Under the pieces are notes generated by a model. The model did no database searches and was not told the origin of the DNA. It saw only the letters and a list, made by a program, of their open reading frames with translations. From the NCBI GenBank assembly GCA_028875125.1, contig JAPPGC010000057.1, forward strand, positions 1 through 45,799: 45,799 nt of DNA, in the 5' to 3' direction. The position numbers and the translations under genes are program-made. This stretch comes from Bacteroidota bacterium. GTDB lineage: Bacteria > Bacteroidota > Rhodothermia > Rhodothermales > Bin80. Position 1 is the stretch's first letter, and each line of letters starts with the position of its first letter. Below, piece after piece: positions 45,247 to 45,799 of this stretch.

Positions 45247-45799
45247 GATAACTTGTGGACGCAATAGACTGTAAGACTTAAGGTAGTCAATATTAGCCTA
45301 ACTGTCCTTCCAAAAACAAACCTGAACTAGTATGAGAGGGGCAGAGCACCTCTCATCTCAACAGGCAACTCCCACTGTTCCAACGCCTGACCTGGCTTCG
45401 GGATCAATGCAGAACTGCCTAAGGAATTCACATCTCACTGAGCATGAGCGAAAACAAGGGCACTTGCTTGTTCAGCTTAATACGTTTTTGAAGATTCCTT
45501 TTATAATCATGAACGAACCACGAGTGCGATACACATATGTAATGCGCGAAGATGCGAATCCTATACATATGATTTCCCCCTGAAATTTTTGTCAATACAT
45601 ATGTTTAGTCTGAAAAAAGAGCCGGGAGCATATGTATTCGGGGCTTCGTCCATCCGGCATGGTTCGTGTATTGGCGATATTGTCGCAGGGCTTCATGTGG
45701 TGCAAAGTCCTTGCAGGCCCTTAGCTCAATGCGGGAAGATGCTTCCACTCCTGACTTCGACAGGTACGGGTTGACTCGGGGGCACAAATGGCCATTTTG
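45247..45799. other. Gene-free end of window with spaced CATATG palindromes
   Basis: No supported coding region is seen in this 553-base stretch; the short open frames have no family features. CATATG occurs at 45534, 45566, 45598 and 45629, spaced 32, 32 and 31 bases, most with flanking A and T (ACATATGT). The reverse-strand operon promoter probably lies in its left part. Confidence 0.6.

Noticed and set aside
45332-45787. Short open frames at the right end of the window
   Set aside because: No conserved features, overlapping in several frames, and no plausible start context.
1-45799. CRISPR arrays or prophage genes
   Set aside because: No regular repeat-spacer pattern and no phage structural genes were found; the CATATG spacing has too short a repeat to be CRISPR.

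Overview
This window looks like chromosome of a Gram-negative, probably marine or host-associated bacterium in or near the Bacteroidota/Rhodothermota. The clues are the truB-ribF-rpsO-pnp order, weak or absent Shine-Dalgarno sites with several TTG/GTG starts, many lipoproteins and exported proteins, a PQQ/DUF1080/ThuA/SMP-30 sugar-oxidation cluster and a type I sulfatase. The lineage is inferred from gene content; no rRNA or tRNA gene was found.

Layout. (1) 0.2-12.1 kb, forward strand: housekeeping genes truB-ribF (overlapping), rpsO, an intergenic hairpin, pnp, an M16 peptidase, a lipoprotein sulfatase, an NAD-dependent epimerase, scpA-scpB (overlapping), an intrinsic terminator, an RluB-type pseudouridine synthase and guaB. 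(2) 12.2-18.9 kb, mixed strands: Gfo/Idh/MocA oxidoreductase, DUF1801 protein, moaA, a secreted endonuclease/exonuclease/phosphatase-family protein, and ppc facing it with only 4 bp between stop codons. (3) 19.1-26.0 kb: a tight forward array of HU-like DNA-binding protein, zinc-ribbon/TPR membrane protein, modA, modB (no modC), a TPM-domain membrane protein and a 1164-residue outer-membrane protein. (4) 26.0-28.6 kb: DUF305 protein and LVIVD-repeat protein. (5) 28,704-31,530: a complete 2,827-bp IS1595-family transposon. (6) 31.6-45.2 kb: nucleoside-type MFS transporter, DUF1080 lipoprotein, then a long reverse-strand set of exported carbohydrate-oxidation genes. (7) 45.25-45.8 kb: no gene seen, but four CATATG palindromes at about 32-bp steps.

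The best candidate for an undescribed system is the transposon. Its ends can be fixed to the base: 24-bp terminal inverted repeats matching at 22 positions, flanked by the 8-bp direct repeat TTTATTTT. Between an intact IS1595-type transposase and the right end lie three tightly packed passenger genes: a gamma-class (motif order X-I-IV) N6-adenine methyltransferase, a 222-residue protein with features suggesting a Type II restriction nuclease, and a 58-residue basic protein. All share the strand and are separated by 0 bp or overlap. I read this as a restriction-modification cassette carried by a single simple transposon. The insertion separated the LVIVD-repeat gene from what was probably its own transcription terminator, now just beyond the right end.

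The 33.9-45.2 kb reverse-strand genes suggest an extracytoplasmic oxidation route: a PQQ dehydrogenase with a built-in cytochrome c would make sugar lactones, two SMP-30 lactonases would open them, a small cytochrome c could carry electrons, and DUF1080/ThuA domains would handle 3-keto-sugars. Substrates are not determinable from sequence alone.
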